Source of the DNA: Nemophila menziesii | Taxonomy: Eukaryota; Streptophyta; Magnoliopsida; Boraginales; Hydrophyllaceae | DNA: 64,000 bases | Direction: 5' to 3' | Assembly: GCA_029959085.1 (NCBI GenBank) | Contig: JARWIR010000017.1 | Span: forward strand, 20,821,507 to 20,885,506 | Shown here: one piece after another, positions 1-12,048 of the stretch | How positions within the stretch are numbered: the first letter of the stretch is position 1 | How the letters are laid out: each line of letters opens with the position of its first letter | Position numbers and translations under genes: made by a program | Notes under the pieces: model-generated | What the model saw: the letters and a program-made list of their open reading frames with translations, nothing else | The model's database searches: none | What the model was told of the DNA's origin: nothing

Positions 1-672
1 GAATATAATATAATTTCTTGCCAGATGAATTTTTTAATTAAAAGTATCGTATAAAGTCATAAAAAGAATCCTTATGGAACATTTCATGATTCTACAAATC
101 ACCTAAAACAAATTAGCCACAATATATGTTTATGATACAGAAACAGTAGTCACGAGGTTATGCATATAACAGCAAAAAAGATCGAAGAAATTTCAATCTA
201 TACATAAGACATTTATGGGGCATCCATAGTTATGGAGCCCCTACTTAATGTGGGGTAATATAATATATTGTAAATTTCTACTAAACGTTTTCCGTAGTGT
301 GGTTCGTAGAATGTCTTGATAATTCGTGATCATCCTAAACTTTGATACTTCACTTTTAAAACTCTAACATAAATGACTTTTAAATTTTTTAACATTCATA
401 TATTTTCATAGAGGTTTTAACATTATCTGGAAAAACACTTTCCCAATTAATATGTATATAAGAAAATTATTCAATTGTTATTTTGACCACACACTTTAAT
501 ACACATAAACTATAACAGCATTAGCGTGCAAATCACATAAACTAGATGTCCTAAAAATTAAAGGATTTTATAACCACGAACAATGAATCTAATACCAATT
601 TTCGGGATTCATACAGAATGATCTAATCCAAAATACAAAATTATAAAATACATAATTTATAAAAGTGGGCAA

Positions 673-746
673 GCTGGAATAGCTCAGTTGGTTAGAGCAT
701 GTGGCTGTTAACCACAAGGTCGGAGGTTCGGCCCCTCCTTCTAGCG
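673..746 (+). pseudogene. tRNA-Asn(GTT) copy 1, B-box variant
   Basis: 74 nt with GTT anticodon and a foldable cloverleaf. G26 is A, and the T-loop reads TTCGGCC, so the invariant A58 is G. This breaks both the T54-A58 tertiary pair and the TFIIIC B-box consensus. Probably weak or dead. The same variant recurs in copy 8. Confidence 0.75.
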
Positions 747-1616
747 TTTAGGGTATACATTGTGAGTGGAGCTCTAACGTGAAGTACCCCTTAAAAACAT
801 AGGCTATTATAATAAGCTTCACTTTCAATTTTTTTATCCTTCTATCCTTGTTTTAATGTTTCAAGTAGATAGGTTATTTTAAATACTTTCAATTTTTTTA
901 GGGATTGGATTATTTCGTATTGACTCTTTTTATATTTGATTAGTGGATATAATATACTTTTTTGCCAAGTTATTTTTTTTAATAAAAAGTATCGTATAAA
1001 GTCGTAAAAAGAATCCTTACGGAACATTTCATGATTTTACAAATCACCTAAAACAAATTAGCCACGGTATATATATATATGATACGGAAACAGTAGTCAC
1101 GGGGTCATGCATATAACAGAAAAAGATCGAAGAAAATTTAATCTATACGTAAGACATATAGGGCATCCATAGTTATGGAGCCCCTACTTAATGTGGGGTA
1201 ATATAATATATTGTAAATTTCTACTAAACGTTTTCCGTAGTGTGGTTCGTAGAATGTCTTGATAATTCGTGATCATCCTAAACTTTGATACTTCACTTTT
1301 AAAACTTAAACATAAATGACTTTTAAATTTTTTTAACATTCATATATTTTCATAGAGGTTTTAACATTATCTGGAAAAACACTTTCCCAATTAATATGTA
1401 TATAAGAAAATTATTCAATTGTTATTTTGACCACACACTTTAATACACATAAACTATAACAGCATTAGCGTGCAAATCACATAAACTAGATGTCCTAAAA
1501 ATTAAAGGATTTTATAACCACGAACAATGAATCTAATACCAATTTTTGGGATTCATACAGAATGATCTAATCCAAAATACAAAATTATAAAATACATAAT
1601 TTATAAAAGTGGGCAA

Positions 1617-1690
1617 GCTGGAGTAGCTCAGTTGGTTAGAGCGTTTGGCTGTTAACCACAAGGTCGGAGGTTCGACCCCTCCTTCTAGCG
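1617..1690 (+). pseudogene. tRNA-Asn(GTT) copy 2, anticodon-stem mismatch
   Basis: 74 nt, GTT anticodon. The anticodon stem 5' side is TTTGG instead of TGTGG, leaving a T-C mismatch, and A7 is G (G-U wobble in the acceptor stem). The A and B boxes are intact, so it may be transcribed, but folding is weakened. Confidence 0.65.
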
Positions 1691-2563
1691 TTTAGGGTGT
1701 ACATTGTCAGTTGAGCTCTAACGTGAAGTACCCCTTAAAAACATAGGCTATTATAATAAGCTTCACTTTCAATTTTTTTATCCTTCTATCCTTGTTTTAA
1801 TGTTTCAAGTAAATAGGTTATTTTAAATATTTTCAATTTTTTTATGGATTGGATTATTTCGTATTGACTCTTTTTATATTTGATTAGTGGATATAATATA
1901 CTTTTTTGCCAAGTGATTTTTTTTTAATAAAAAGTATCGTATAAAGTCGTAAAAAGAATCCTTACGGAACATTTCATGATTTTACAAATCACCTAAAACA
2001 AATTAGCCACGGTATATATATATATGATACGGAAACAGTAGTCACGGGGTCATGCATATAACAGAAAAAGATCGAAGAAAATTTAATCTATACGTAAGAC
2101 ATATATAGGGCATCCATAGTTATGGAGCCCCTACTTAATGTGGGGTAATATAATATATTGTAAATTTCTACTAAACGTTTTCCGTAGTGTGGTTCGTAGA
2201 ATGTCTTGATAATTCGTGATCATCCTAAACTTTGATACTTCACTTTTAAAACTTAAACATAAATGACTTTTAAATTTTTTAACATTCATATATTTTCATA
2301 AAGGTTTTAACATTATCTGGAAAAACACTTTCCCAATTAATATGTATATAAGAAAATTATTCAATTGTTATTTTGACCACACACTTTAATACACATAAAC
2401 TATAACACCATTAGCGTGCAAATCACATAAACTAGATGTCCTAAAAATTAAAGGATTTTATAACCACGAACAATGAATCTAATACCAATTTTTGGGATTC
2501 ATACAGAATGATCTAATCCAAAATACAAAATTATAAAATACATAATTTATAAAAAGTGGGCAA

Positions 2564-2637
2564 GCCGGAATAGCTCAGTTGGTTAGAGCGTGTGGCTGTT
2601 AACCACAAAGTCGGAGGTTCGACCCCTCCTTCTAGCG
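2564..2637 (+). tRNA. tRNA-Asn(GTT) copy 3, acceptor-stem variant
   Basis: 74 nt, GTT anticodon, A and B boxes intact. It begins GCCGGAA instead of GCTGGAA, giving a C3-A70 mismatch in the acceptor stem, and has A for G45 in the variable loop. Function uncertain. The same variants recur in copy 10. Confidence 0.7.
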
Positions 2638-3488
2638 TTTGGTGTATATATTGTGAGTGGAGTTCTAACGTGAAGTACCCCTTAAAACTCAAGCTATTTA
2701 TAATAAGCTTCACTTTGTATTTTTTTTAGCCTTCTATCCATGTTTTGATGTTTCAAGTAGATAGGTTATTTTAAATATTTTTCAATTTTTCTAGGGATTG
2801 TATTATTTCCTATTGGCTCTTTTTATATTTGATTAATGGATATAATATAATTTCTTGCCAGAGGAATTTTTTAATTAAAAGTATCGTATAAAGTCATAAA
2901 AAGAATCCTTATGGAACATTTCATGATTCTACAAATCACCTAAAACAAATTAGCCACAATATATGTTTATGATACAGAAACAGTAGTCACGAGGTCATGC
3001 ATATAACAGCAAAAAAGATCGAAGAAATTTCAATCTATACGTAAGACATATATGGGGGATCCATAGTTATGGAGCCCCTACTTAATGTGGGGTAATATAA
3101 TATATTGTAAATTTCTACTAAACGTTTTCCGTAGTGTGGTTCGTAGAATGTCTTGATAATTCGTGATCATCCTAAACTTTGATACTTCACTTTTAAAACT
3201 TAAACATAAATGACTTTTAAATTTTTTAACATTCATATATTTTCATAAAGGTTTTAACATTATCTGGAAAAACACTTTCCCAATTAATATGTATATAAGA
3301 AAATTATTCAATTGTTATTTTGACCACACACTTTAATACACATAAACTATAACACCATTAGCGTGCAAACCACATAAACTAGATGTCCTAAAAATTAAAG
3401 GATTTTATAACCAATTTTCGGGATTCATACAGAATGATCTAATCCAAAATACAAAATTATAAAATACATAATTTATAAAAGTGGGCAA

Positions 3489-3503
3489 GCTGGAAGCTCA
3501 GTT

Positions 3504-3536
<33 letters not shown>

Positions 3537-3560
3537 GAGGTTCGACCCCTCCTTCTAGCG
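3489..3560 (+). pseudogene. tRNA-Asn relic copy 4, lacks positions 8-9
   Basis: 72 nt. The two bases between acceptor and D stem (U8, A9) are deleted, removing the conserved U8-A14 contact and altering the first base of the A box. GTT anticodon and T arm are intact. It is carried into copies 5 and 11 by duplication. Confidence 0.85.
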
Positions 3561-4411
3561 TTTGGTGTATATATTGTGAGTGGAGTTCTAACGTGAAGTA
3601 CCCCTTAAAACTCAAGCTATTTATAATAAGCTTCACTTTGTATTTTTTTTAGCCTTCTACCCATGTTTTGATGTTTCAAGTAGATAGGTTATTTTAAATA
3701 TTTTTCAATTTTTCTAGGGATTGTATTATTTCCTATTGGCTCTTTTTATATTTGATTAATGGATATAATATAATTTCTTGCCAGAGGAATTTTTTAATTA
3801 AAAGTATCGTATAAAGTCATAAAAAGAATCCTTATGGAACATTTCATGATTCTACAAATCACCTAAAACAAATTAGCCACAATATATGTTTATGATACAG
3901 AAACAGTAGTCACGAGGTCATGCATATAACAGCAAAAAAGATCGAAGAAATTTCAATCTATACGTAAGACATATATGGGGGATCCATAGTTATGGAGCCC
4001 CTACTTAATGTGGGGTAATATAATATATTGTAAATTTCTACTAAACGTTTTCCGTAGTGTGGTTCGTAGAATGTCTTGATAATTCGTGATCATCCTAAAC
4101 TTTGATACTTCACTTTTAAAACTTAAACATAAATGACTTTTAAATTTTTTAACATTCATATATTTTCATAAAGGTTTTAACATTATCTGGAAAAACACTT
4201 TCCCAATTAATATGTATATAAGAAAATTATTCAATTGTTATTTTGACCACACACTTTAATACACATAAACTATAACACCATTAGCGTGCAAACCACATAA
4301 ACTAGATGTCCTAAAAATTAAAGGATTTTATAACCAATTTTCGGGATTCATACAGAATGATCTAATCCAAAATACAAAATTATAAAATACATAATTTATA
4401 AAAGTGGGCAA

Positions 4412-4426
4412 GCTGGAAGCTCAGTT

Positions 4427-4459
<33 letters not shown>

Positions 4460-4483
4460 GAGGTTCGACCCCTCCTTCTAGCG
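4412..4483 (+). pseudogene. tRNA-Asn relic copy 5, lacks positions 8-9
   Basis: 72 nt, same U8/A9 deletion as copy 4. Its unit is an almost exact 923-bp tandem duplicate of the preceding one, differing just after the tRNA (ttgttg against ttggtg). Confidence 0.85.
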
Positions 4484-5355
4484 TTTGTTGTATATATTGT
4501 GAGTGGAGTTCTAACGTGAAGTACCCCTTAAAACTCAAGCTATTTATAATAAGCTTCACTTTGTATTTTTTTTAGCCTTCTACCCATGTTTTGATGTTTC
4601 AAGTAGATAGGTTATTTTAAATATTTTTCAATTTTTCTAGGGATTGTATTATTTCCTATTGGCTCTTTTTATATTTGATTAATGGATATAATATAATTTC
4701 TTGCCAGAGGAATTTTTTAATTAAAAGTATCGTATAAAGTCATAAAAAGAATCCTTATGGAACATTTCATGATTCTACAAATCACCTAAAACAAATTAGC
4801 CACAATATATGTTTATGATACAGAAACAGTAGTCACGAGGTCATGCATATAACAGCAAAAAAGATCGAAGAAATTTCAATCTATACATAAGACATATATG
4901 GGGCATCCATAGTTATGGAGCCCCTACTTAATGTGGGGTAATATAAAATATTGTAAATTTCTACTAAACGTTTTCCGTAGTGTGGTTCGTAGAATGTCTT
5001 GATAATTCGTGATCATCCTAAACTTTGATACTTCACTTTTAAAACTCAAACATAAATGACTTTTAAATTTTTTAACATTCATATATTTTCATAAAGGTTT
5101 TAACATTATCTGGAAAAACACTTTCCCAATTAATATGTATATAAGAAAATTATTCAATTGTTATTTTGACCACACACTTTAATACACATAAACTATAACA
5201 CCATTAGCGTGCAAACCACATAAACTAGATGTCCTAAAAATTAAAGGATTTTATAACCACGAACAATGAATCTAATACCAATTTTCGGGATTCATACAGA
5301 ATGATCTAATCCAAAATACAAAATTATAAAATACATAATCTATAAAAGTGGGCAA

Positions 5356-5372
5356 GCTGGAATAGCTCAGTT

Positions 5373-5405
<33 letters not shown>

Positions 5406-5429
5406 GAGGTTCGACCCCTCCTTCTAGCG
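5356..5429 (+). tRNA. tRNA-Asn(GTT) copy 6, intact
   Basis: 74-nt consensus gene that decodes AAC/AAU. All stems pair (one G-U in the acceptor stem). Anticodon loop is CTGTTAA, A box TAGCTCAGTTGG, B box GGTTCGACCCC; no intron. It is preceded by CAA at -3 to -1. CCA is not encoded, as expected for a nuclear tRNA. Confidence 0.96.
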
Positions 5430-5852
5430 TTTGGTGTATATATTGTGAGTGGAGTTCTAACGTGAAGTACCCCTTAAAACTCAAGCTATTTATAATAAGC
5501 TTCACTTTGTATTTTTTTTAGCCTTCTATCCATGTTTTGATGTTTCAAGTAGATAGGTTATTTTAAATATTTTTCAATTTTTCTAGGGATTGTATTATTT
5601 CCTATTGGCTCTTTTTATATTTGATTAATGGATATAATATAATTTCTTGCCAGAGGAATTTTATAATTAAAAGTATCGTATAAAGTCATAAAAAGAATCC
5701 TTATGGAACATTTCATGATTCTACAAATCACCTAAAACAAATTAGCCACAATATATGTTTATGATACAGAAACAGTAGTCACGAGGTCATGCATATAACA
5801 GCGAAAAAGATCGAAGAAATTTCAATCTATACGTAAGACATATATGGGGGAT

Positions 5853-5884
5853 CCATAGTTATGGAGCCCCTACTTAATGTGGGG
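5853..5884 (+). other. Conserved spacer palindrome and stem-loop, representative unit
   Basis: Near-palindrome CCATAGTTATGG (5853-5864), then CCCC (5867-5870) and GGGG (5881-5884) that can form a stem-loop. The same segment sits about 420-430 bp upstream of the tRNA in nearly all units and stays recognisable in several decayed ones (for example near 26,530 and 28,400). It is damaged in the unit of copy 25. Function unknown; shared descent may be the whole explanation. Confidence 0.4.
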
Positions 5885-6270
5885 TAATATAATATATTGT
5901 AAATTTCTACTAAACGTTTTCCGTAGTGTGGTTCGTAGAATGTCTTGATAATTCGTGATCATCCTAAACTTTGATACTTCACTTTTAAAACTTAAACATA
6001 AATGACTTTTAAATTTTTTAACATTCATATATTTTCATATAGGTTTTAACATTATCTGGAAAAACACTTTCCCAATTAATATGTATATAAGAAAATTATT
6101 CAATTGTTATTTTGACCACACACTTTAATACACATAAACTATAACACCATTAGCGTGCAAACCACATAAACTAGATGTCCTAAAAATTAAAGGATTTTAT
6201 AACCACGAACAATGAATCTAATACCAATTTTTTGGATTCATACAGAATGATCTAATCCAAAATACAAAAT

Positions 6271-6301
6271 TATAAAATACATAATTTATAAAAGTGGGCA
6301 A
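6271..6301 (+). promoter_or_regulatory. Upstream Pol III signals, representative copy 7
   Basis: TATAAA at 6271-6276 (-31 to -26), a second TATA-like run ending near -10, and CAA at 6299-6301 directly before the gene. Plant nuclear tRNA genes typically have a TATA-like box near -30 and a CAA initiation triplet just upstream. The arrangement recurs in copies 1-24 with small changes. Confidence 0.7.
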
Positions 6302-6318
6302 GCTGGAATAGCTCAGTT

Positions 6319-6351
<33 letters not shown>

Positions 6352-6375
6352 GAGGTTCGACCCCTCCTTCTAGCG
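6302..6375 (+). tRNA. tRNA-Asn(GTT) copy 7, intact (reference copy)
   Basis: Identical to the 74-nt array consensus: acceptor GCTGGAA/TTCTAGC, D stem GCTC/GAGC, anticodon stem TGTGG/CCACA with GTT, T stem GGAGG/CCTCC, discriminator G. TATAAA lies at -31 to -26 and CAA at -3 to -1. The first T-run is 83 nt beyond the 3' end. Confidence 0.96.
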
Positions 6376-6457
6376 TTTGGTGTATATATTGTGAGTGGAG
6401 TTCTAACGTGAAGTACCCCTTAAAACTCAAGCTATTTATAATAAGCTTCACTTTGTA

Positions 6458-6465
6458 TTTTTTTT
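6458..6465 (+). terminator. First Pol III T-run, representative copy 7
   Basis: T8, 83 nt after the end of the tRNA. No run of four or more T lies between gene and this site. Copies 1 and 6 show the same spacing (T-runs at 829-835 and 5512-5519). The primary transcript should carry an unusually long 3' trailer. An AAGCT/AGCTT inverted repeat lies just before the T-run. Confidence 0.6.
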
Positions 6466-7247
6466 AGCCTTCTATCCATGTTTTGATGTTTCAAGTAGAT
6501 AGGTTATTTTAAATATTTTTCAATTTTTCTAGGGATTGTATTATTTCCTATTGGCTCTTTTTATATTTGATTAATGAATATAATATAATTTCTTGCCAGA
6601 TGAATTTTTTAATTAAAAGTATCGTATAAAGTCATAAAAAGAATCCTTATGGAACATTTCATGATTCTACAAATCACCTAAAACAAATTAGCCACAATAT
6701 ATGTTTATGATACAGAAACAGTAGTCACGAGGTTATGCATATAACAGCAAAAAAGATCGAAGAAATTTCAATCTATACATAAGACATTTATGGGGCATCC
6801 ATAGTTATGGAGCCCCTACTTAATGTGGGGTAATATAATATATTGTAAATTTCTACTAAACGTTTTCCGTAGTGTGGTTCGTAGAATGTCTTGATAATTC
6901 GTGATCATCCTAAACTTTGATACTTCACTTTTAAAACTCTAACATAAATGACTTTTAAATTTTTTAACATTCATATATTTTCATAGAGGTTTTAACATTA
7001 TCTGGAAAAACACTTTCCCAATTAATATGTATATAAGAAAATTATTCAATTGTTATTTTGACCACACACTTTAATACACATAAACTATAACAGCATTAGC
7101 GTGCAAATCACATAAACTAGATGTCCTAAAAATTAAAGGATTTTATAACCACGAACAATGAATCTAATACCAATTTTCGGGATTCATACAGAATGATCTA
7201 ATCCAAAATACAAAATTATAAAATACATAATTTATAAAAGTGGGCAA

Positions 7248-7321
7248 GCTGGAATAGCTCAGTTGGTTAGAGCATGTGGCTGTTAACCACAAGGTCGGAG
7301 GTTCGGCCCCTCCTTCTAGCG
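7248..7321 (+). pseudogene. tRNA-Asn(GTT) copy 8, B-box variant
   Basis: Same two substitutions as copy 1 (A26, and G58 in the T loop and B box), brought here by the 6575-bp block duplication. GTT anticodon retained; likely poor Pol III template. Confidence 0.75.
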
Positions 7322-8191
7322 TTTAGGGTATACATTGTGAGTGGAGCTCTAACGTGAAGTACCCCTTAAAAACATAGGCTATTATAATAAGCTTCACTTT
7401 CAATTTTTTTATCCTTCTATCCTTGTTTTAATGTTTCAAGTAGATAGGTTATTTTAAATACTTTCAATTTTTTTAGGGATTGGATTATTTCGTATTGACT
7501 CTTTTTATATTTGATTAGTGGATATAATATACTTTTTTGCCAAGTTATTTTTTTTAATAAAAAGTATCGTATAAAGTCGTAAAAAGAATCCTTACGGAAC
7601 ATTTCATGATTTTACAAATCACCTAAAACAAATTAGCCACGGTATATATATATATGATACGGAAACAGTAGTCACGGGGTCATGCATATAACAGAAAAAG
7701 ATCGAAGAAAATTTAATCTATACGTAAGACATATAGGGCATCCATAGTTATGGAGCCCCTACTTAATGTGGGGTAATATAATATATTGTAAATTTCTACT
7801 AAACGTTTTCCGTAGTGTGGTTCGTAGAATGTCTTGATAATTCGTGATCATCCTAAACTTTGATACTTCACTTTTAAAACTTAAACATAAATGACTTTTA
7901 AATTTTTTTAACATTCATATATTTTCATAGAGGTTTTAACATTATCTGGAAAAACACTTTCCCAATTAATATGTATATAAGAAAATTATTCAATTGTTAT
8001 TTTGACCACACACTTTAATACACATAAACTATAACAGCATTAGCGTGCAAATCACATAAACTAGATGTCCTAAAAATTAAAGGATTTTATAACCACGAAC
8101 AATGAATCTAATACCAATTTTTGGGATTCATACAGAATGATCTAATCCAAAATACAAAATTATAAAATACATAATTTATAAAAGTGGGCAA

Positions 8192-8208
8192 GCTGGAGTA
8201 GCTCAGTT

Positions 8209-8241
<33 letters not shown>

Positions 8242-8265
8242 GAGGTTCGACCCCTCCTTCTAGCG
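8192..8265 (+). tRNA. tRNA-Asn(GTT) copy 9
   Basis: 74 nt, GTT. It differs from consensus by G7 (G-U wobble). Its anticodon stem is TGTGG, so the TTTGG of its block partner, copy 2, arose after the block duplicated. Likely functional. Confidence 0.9.
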
Positions 8266-9138
8266 TTTAGGGTGTACATTGTCAGTTGAGCTCTAACGTG
8301 AAGTACCCCTTAAAAACATAGGCTATTATAATAAGCTTCACTTTCAATTTTTTTATCCTTCTATCCTTGTTTTAATGTTTCAAGTAGATAGGTTATTTTA
8401 AATATTTTCAATTTTTTTATGGATTGGATTATTTCGTATTGACTCTTTTTATATTTGATTAGTGGATATAATATACTTTTTTGCCAAGTGATTTTTTTTT
8501 AATAAAAAGTATCGTATAAAGTCGTAAAAAGAATCCTTACGGAACATTTCATGATTTTACAAATCACCTAAAACAAATTAGCCACGGTATATATATATAT
8601 GATACGGAAACAGTAGTCACGGGGTCATGCATATAACAGAAAAAGATCGAAGAAAATTTAATCTATACGTAAGACATATATAGGGCATCCATAGTTATGG
8701 AGCCCCTACTTAATGTGGGGTAATATAATATATTGTAAATTTCTACTAAACGTTTTCCGTAGTGTGGTTCGTAGAATGTCTTGATAATTCGTGATCATCC
8801 TAAACTTTGATACTTCACTTTTAAAACTTAAACATAAATGACTTTTAAATTTTTTAACATTCATATATTTTCATAAAGGTTTTAACATTATCTGGAAAAA
8901 CACTTTCCCAATTAATATGTATATAAGAAAATTATTCAATTGTTATTTTGACCACACACTTTAATACACATAAACTATAACACCATTAGCGTGCAAATCA
9001 CATAAACTAGATGTCCTAAAAATTAAAGGATTTTATAACCACGAACAATGAATCTAATACCAATTTTTGGGATTCATACAGAATGATCTAATCCAAAATA
9101 CAAAATTATAAAATACATAATTTATAAAAAGTGGGCAA

Positions 9139-9212
9139 GCCGGAATAGCTCAGTTGGTTAGAGCGTGTGGCTGTTAACCACAAAGTCGGAGGTTCGACCC
9201 CTCCTTCTAGCG
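9139..9212 (+). tRNA. tRNA-Asn(GTT) copy 10, acceptor-stem variant
   Basis: 74 nt, GTT. It carries the C3-A70 mismatch and A45 seen in copy 3. Promoter boxes intact; function uncertain. Confidence 0.7.
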
Positions 9213-10084
9213 TTTGGTGTATATATTGTGAGTGGAGTTCTAACGTGAAGTACCCCTTAAAACTCAAGCTATTTATAATAAGCTTCACTTTGTATTTTTT
9301 TTAGCCTTCTATCCATGTTTTGATGTTTCAAGTAGATAGGTTATTTTAAATATTTTTCAATTTTTCTAGGGATTGTATTATTTCCTATTGGCTCTTTTTA
9401 TATTTGATTAATGGATATAATATAATTTCTTGCCAGAGGAATTTTTTAATTAAAAGTATCGTATAAAGTCATAAAAAGAATCCTTATGGAACATTTCATG
9501 ATTCTACAAATCACCTAAAACAAATTAGCCACAATATATGTTTATGATACAGAAACAGTAGTCACGAGGTCATGCATATAACAGCAAAAAAGATCGAAGA
9601 AATTTCAATCTATACGTAAGACATATATGGGGGATCCATAGTTATGGAGCCCCTACTTAATGTGGGGTAATATAATATATTGTAAATTTCTACTAAACGT
9701 TTTCCGTAGTGTGGTTCGTAGAATGTCTTGATAATTCGTGATCATCCTAAACTTTGATACTTCACTTTTAAAACTTAAACATAAATGACTTTTAAATTTT
9801 TTAACATTCATATATTTTCATAAAGGTTTTAACATTATCTGGAAAAACACTTTCCCAATTAATATGTATATAAGAAAATTATTCAATTGTTATTTTGACC
9901 ACACACTTTAATACACATAAACTATAACACCATTAGCGTGCAAACCACATAAACTAGATGTCCTAAAAATTAAAGGATTTTATAACCACGAACAATGAAT
10001 CTAATACCAATTTTCGGGATTCATACAGAATGATCTAATCCAAAATACAAAATTATAAAATACATAATTTATAAAAGTGGGCAA

Positions 10085-10099
10085 GCTGGAAGCTCAGTT

Positions 10100-10132
<33 letters not shown>

Positions 10133-10156
10133 GAGGTTCGACCCCTCCTTCTAGCG
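10085..10156 (+). pseudogene. tRNA-Asn relic copy 11, lacks positions 8-9
   Basis: 72 nt, with the two-base deletion of copies 4 and 5. Upstream it keeps the 21 bp that those copies have lost, which orders the events: deletion in the tRNA first, upstream deletion second, tandem duplication third. Confidence 0.85.
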
Positions 10157-11028
10157 TTTGGTGTATATATTGTGAGTGGAGTTCTAACGTGAAGTACCCC
10201 TTAAAACTCAAGCTATTTATAATAAGCTTCACTTTGTATTTTTTTTAGCCTTCTACCCATGTTTTGATGTTTCAAGTAGATAGGTTATTTTAAATATTTT
10301 TCAATTTTTCTAGGGATTGTATTATTTCCTATTGGCTCTTTTTATATTTGATTAATGGATATAATATAATTTCTTGCCAGAGGAATTTTTTAATTAAAAG
10401 TATCGTATAAAGTCATAAAAAGAATCCTTATGGAACATTTCATGATTCTACAAATCACCTAAAACAAATTAGCCACAATATATGTTTATGATACAGAAAC
10501 AGTAGTCACGAGGTCATGCATATAACAGCAAAAAAGATCGAAGAAATTTCAATCTATACATAAGACATATATGGGGCATCCATAGTTATGGAGCCCCTAC
10601 TTAATGTGGGGTAATATAAAATATTGTAAATTTCTACTAAACGTTTTCCGTAGTGTGGTTCGTAGAATGTCTTGATAATTCGTGATCATCCTAAACTTTG
10701 ATACTTCACTTTTAAAACTCAAACATAAATGACTTTTAAATTTTTTAACATTCATATATTTTCATAAAGGTTTTAACATTATCTGGAAAAACACTTTCCC
10801 AATTAATATGTATATAAGAAAATTATTCAATTGTTATTTTGACCACACACTTTAATACACATAAACTATAACACCATTAGCGTGCAAACCACATAAACTA
10901 GATGTCCTAAAAATTAAAGGATTTTATAACCACGAACAATGAATCTAATACCAATTTTCGGGATTCATACAGAATGATCTAATCCAAAATACAAAATTAT
11001 AAAATACATAATCTATAAAAGTGGGCAA

Positions 11029-11045
11029 GCTGGAATAGCTCAGTT

Positions 11046-11078
<33 letters not shown>

Positions 11079-11102
11079 GAGGTTCGACCCCTCCTTCTAG
11101 CG
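11029..11102 (+). tRNA. tRNA-Asn(GTT) copy 12, intact
   Basis: Identical to the 74-nt consensus. The upstream TATA-like region reads ataatctata as before copy 6, its partner in block 1. Confidence 0.96.
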
Positions 11103-11974
11103 TTTGGTGTATATATTGTGAGTGGAGTTCTAACGTGAAGTACCCCTTAAAACTCAAGCTATTTATAATAAGCTTCACTTTGTATTTTTTTTAGCCTTCT
11201 ATCCATGTTTTGATGTTTCAAGTAGATAGGTTATTTTAAATATTTTTCAATTTTTCTAGGGATTGTATTATTTCCTATTGGCTCTTTTTATATTTGATTA
11301 ATGGATATAATATAATTTCTTGCCAGAGGAATTTTATAATTAAAAGTATCGTATAAAGTCATAAAAAGAATCCTTATGGAACATTTCATGATTCTACAAA
11401 TCACCTAAAACAAATTAGCCACAATATATGTTTATGATACAGAAACAGTAGTTACGAGGTCATGCATATAACAGCGAAAAAGATCGAAGAAATTTCAATC
11501 TATACGTAAGACATATATGGGGGATCCATAGTTATGGAGCCCCTACTTAATGTGGGGTAATATAATATATTGTAAATTTCTACTAAACGTTTTCCGTAGT
11601 GTGGTTCGTAGAATGTCTTGATAATTCGTGATCATCCTAAACTTTGATACTTCACTTTTAAAACTTAAACATAAATGACTTTTAAATTTTTTAACATTCA
11701 TATATTTTCATATAGGTTTTAACATTATCTGGAAAAACACTTTCCCAATTAATATGTATATAAGAAAATTATTCAATTGTTATTTTGACCACACACTTTA
11801 ATACACATAAACTATAACACCATTAGCGTGCAAATCACATAAACTAGATGTCCTAAAAATTAAAGGATTTTATAACCACGAACAATGAATCTAATACCAA
11901 TTTTTGGGATTCATACAGAATGATCTAATCCAAAATACAAAATTATAAAATACATAATTTATAAACTTGGGCAA

Positions 11975-11991
11975 GCTGGAATAGCTCAGTT

Positions 11992-12024
<33 letters not shown>

Positions 12025-12048
12025 GAGGTTCGACCCCTCCTTCTAGCG
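11975..12048 (+). tRNA. tRNA-Asn(GTT) copy 13, intact
   Basis: Identical to the 74-nt consensus. The leader differs slightly (aaacttgggcaa instead of aaaagtgggcaa), keeping CAA directly before the gene. Confidence 0.95.

Larger units (their letters stand above)
1..6575 (+). repeat. Higher-order repeat block 1 (tRNA copies 1-7)
   Basis: The sequence from base 1 restarts nearly identically at base 6576: tRNA copies 1, 2 and 3 recur at an exact offset of 6575 as copies 8, 9 and 10, with the same private variants (G58 in copies 1/8, G7 in 2/9, C3 in 3/10). The block holds seven units. Units 4 and 5 are almost identical 923-bp tandem duplicates lacking 21 bp upstream of the tRNA and two bases inside it. 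Confidence 0.9.

Noticed and set aside
842..7602. Two identical 61-residue minus-strand frames (MFRKDSFYDF...)
   Set aside because: They lie in the spacer of two units related by the 6575-bp duplication; AT-rich, no domain, absent from other units.
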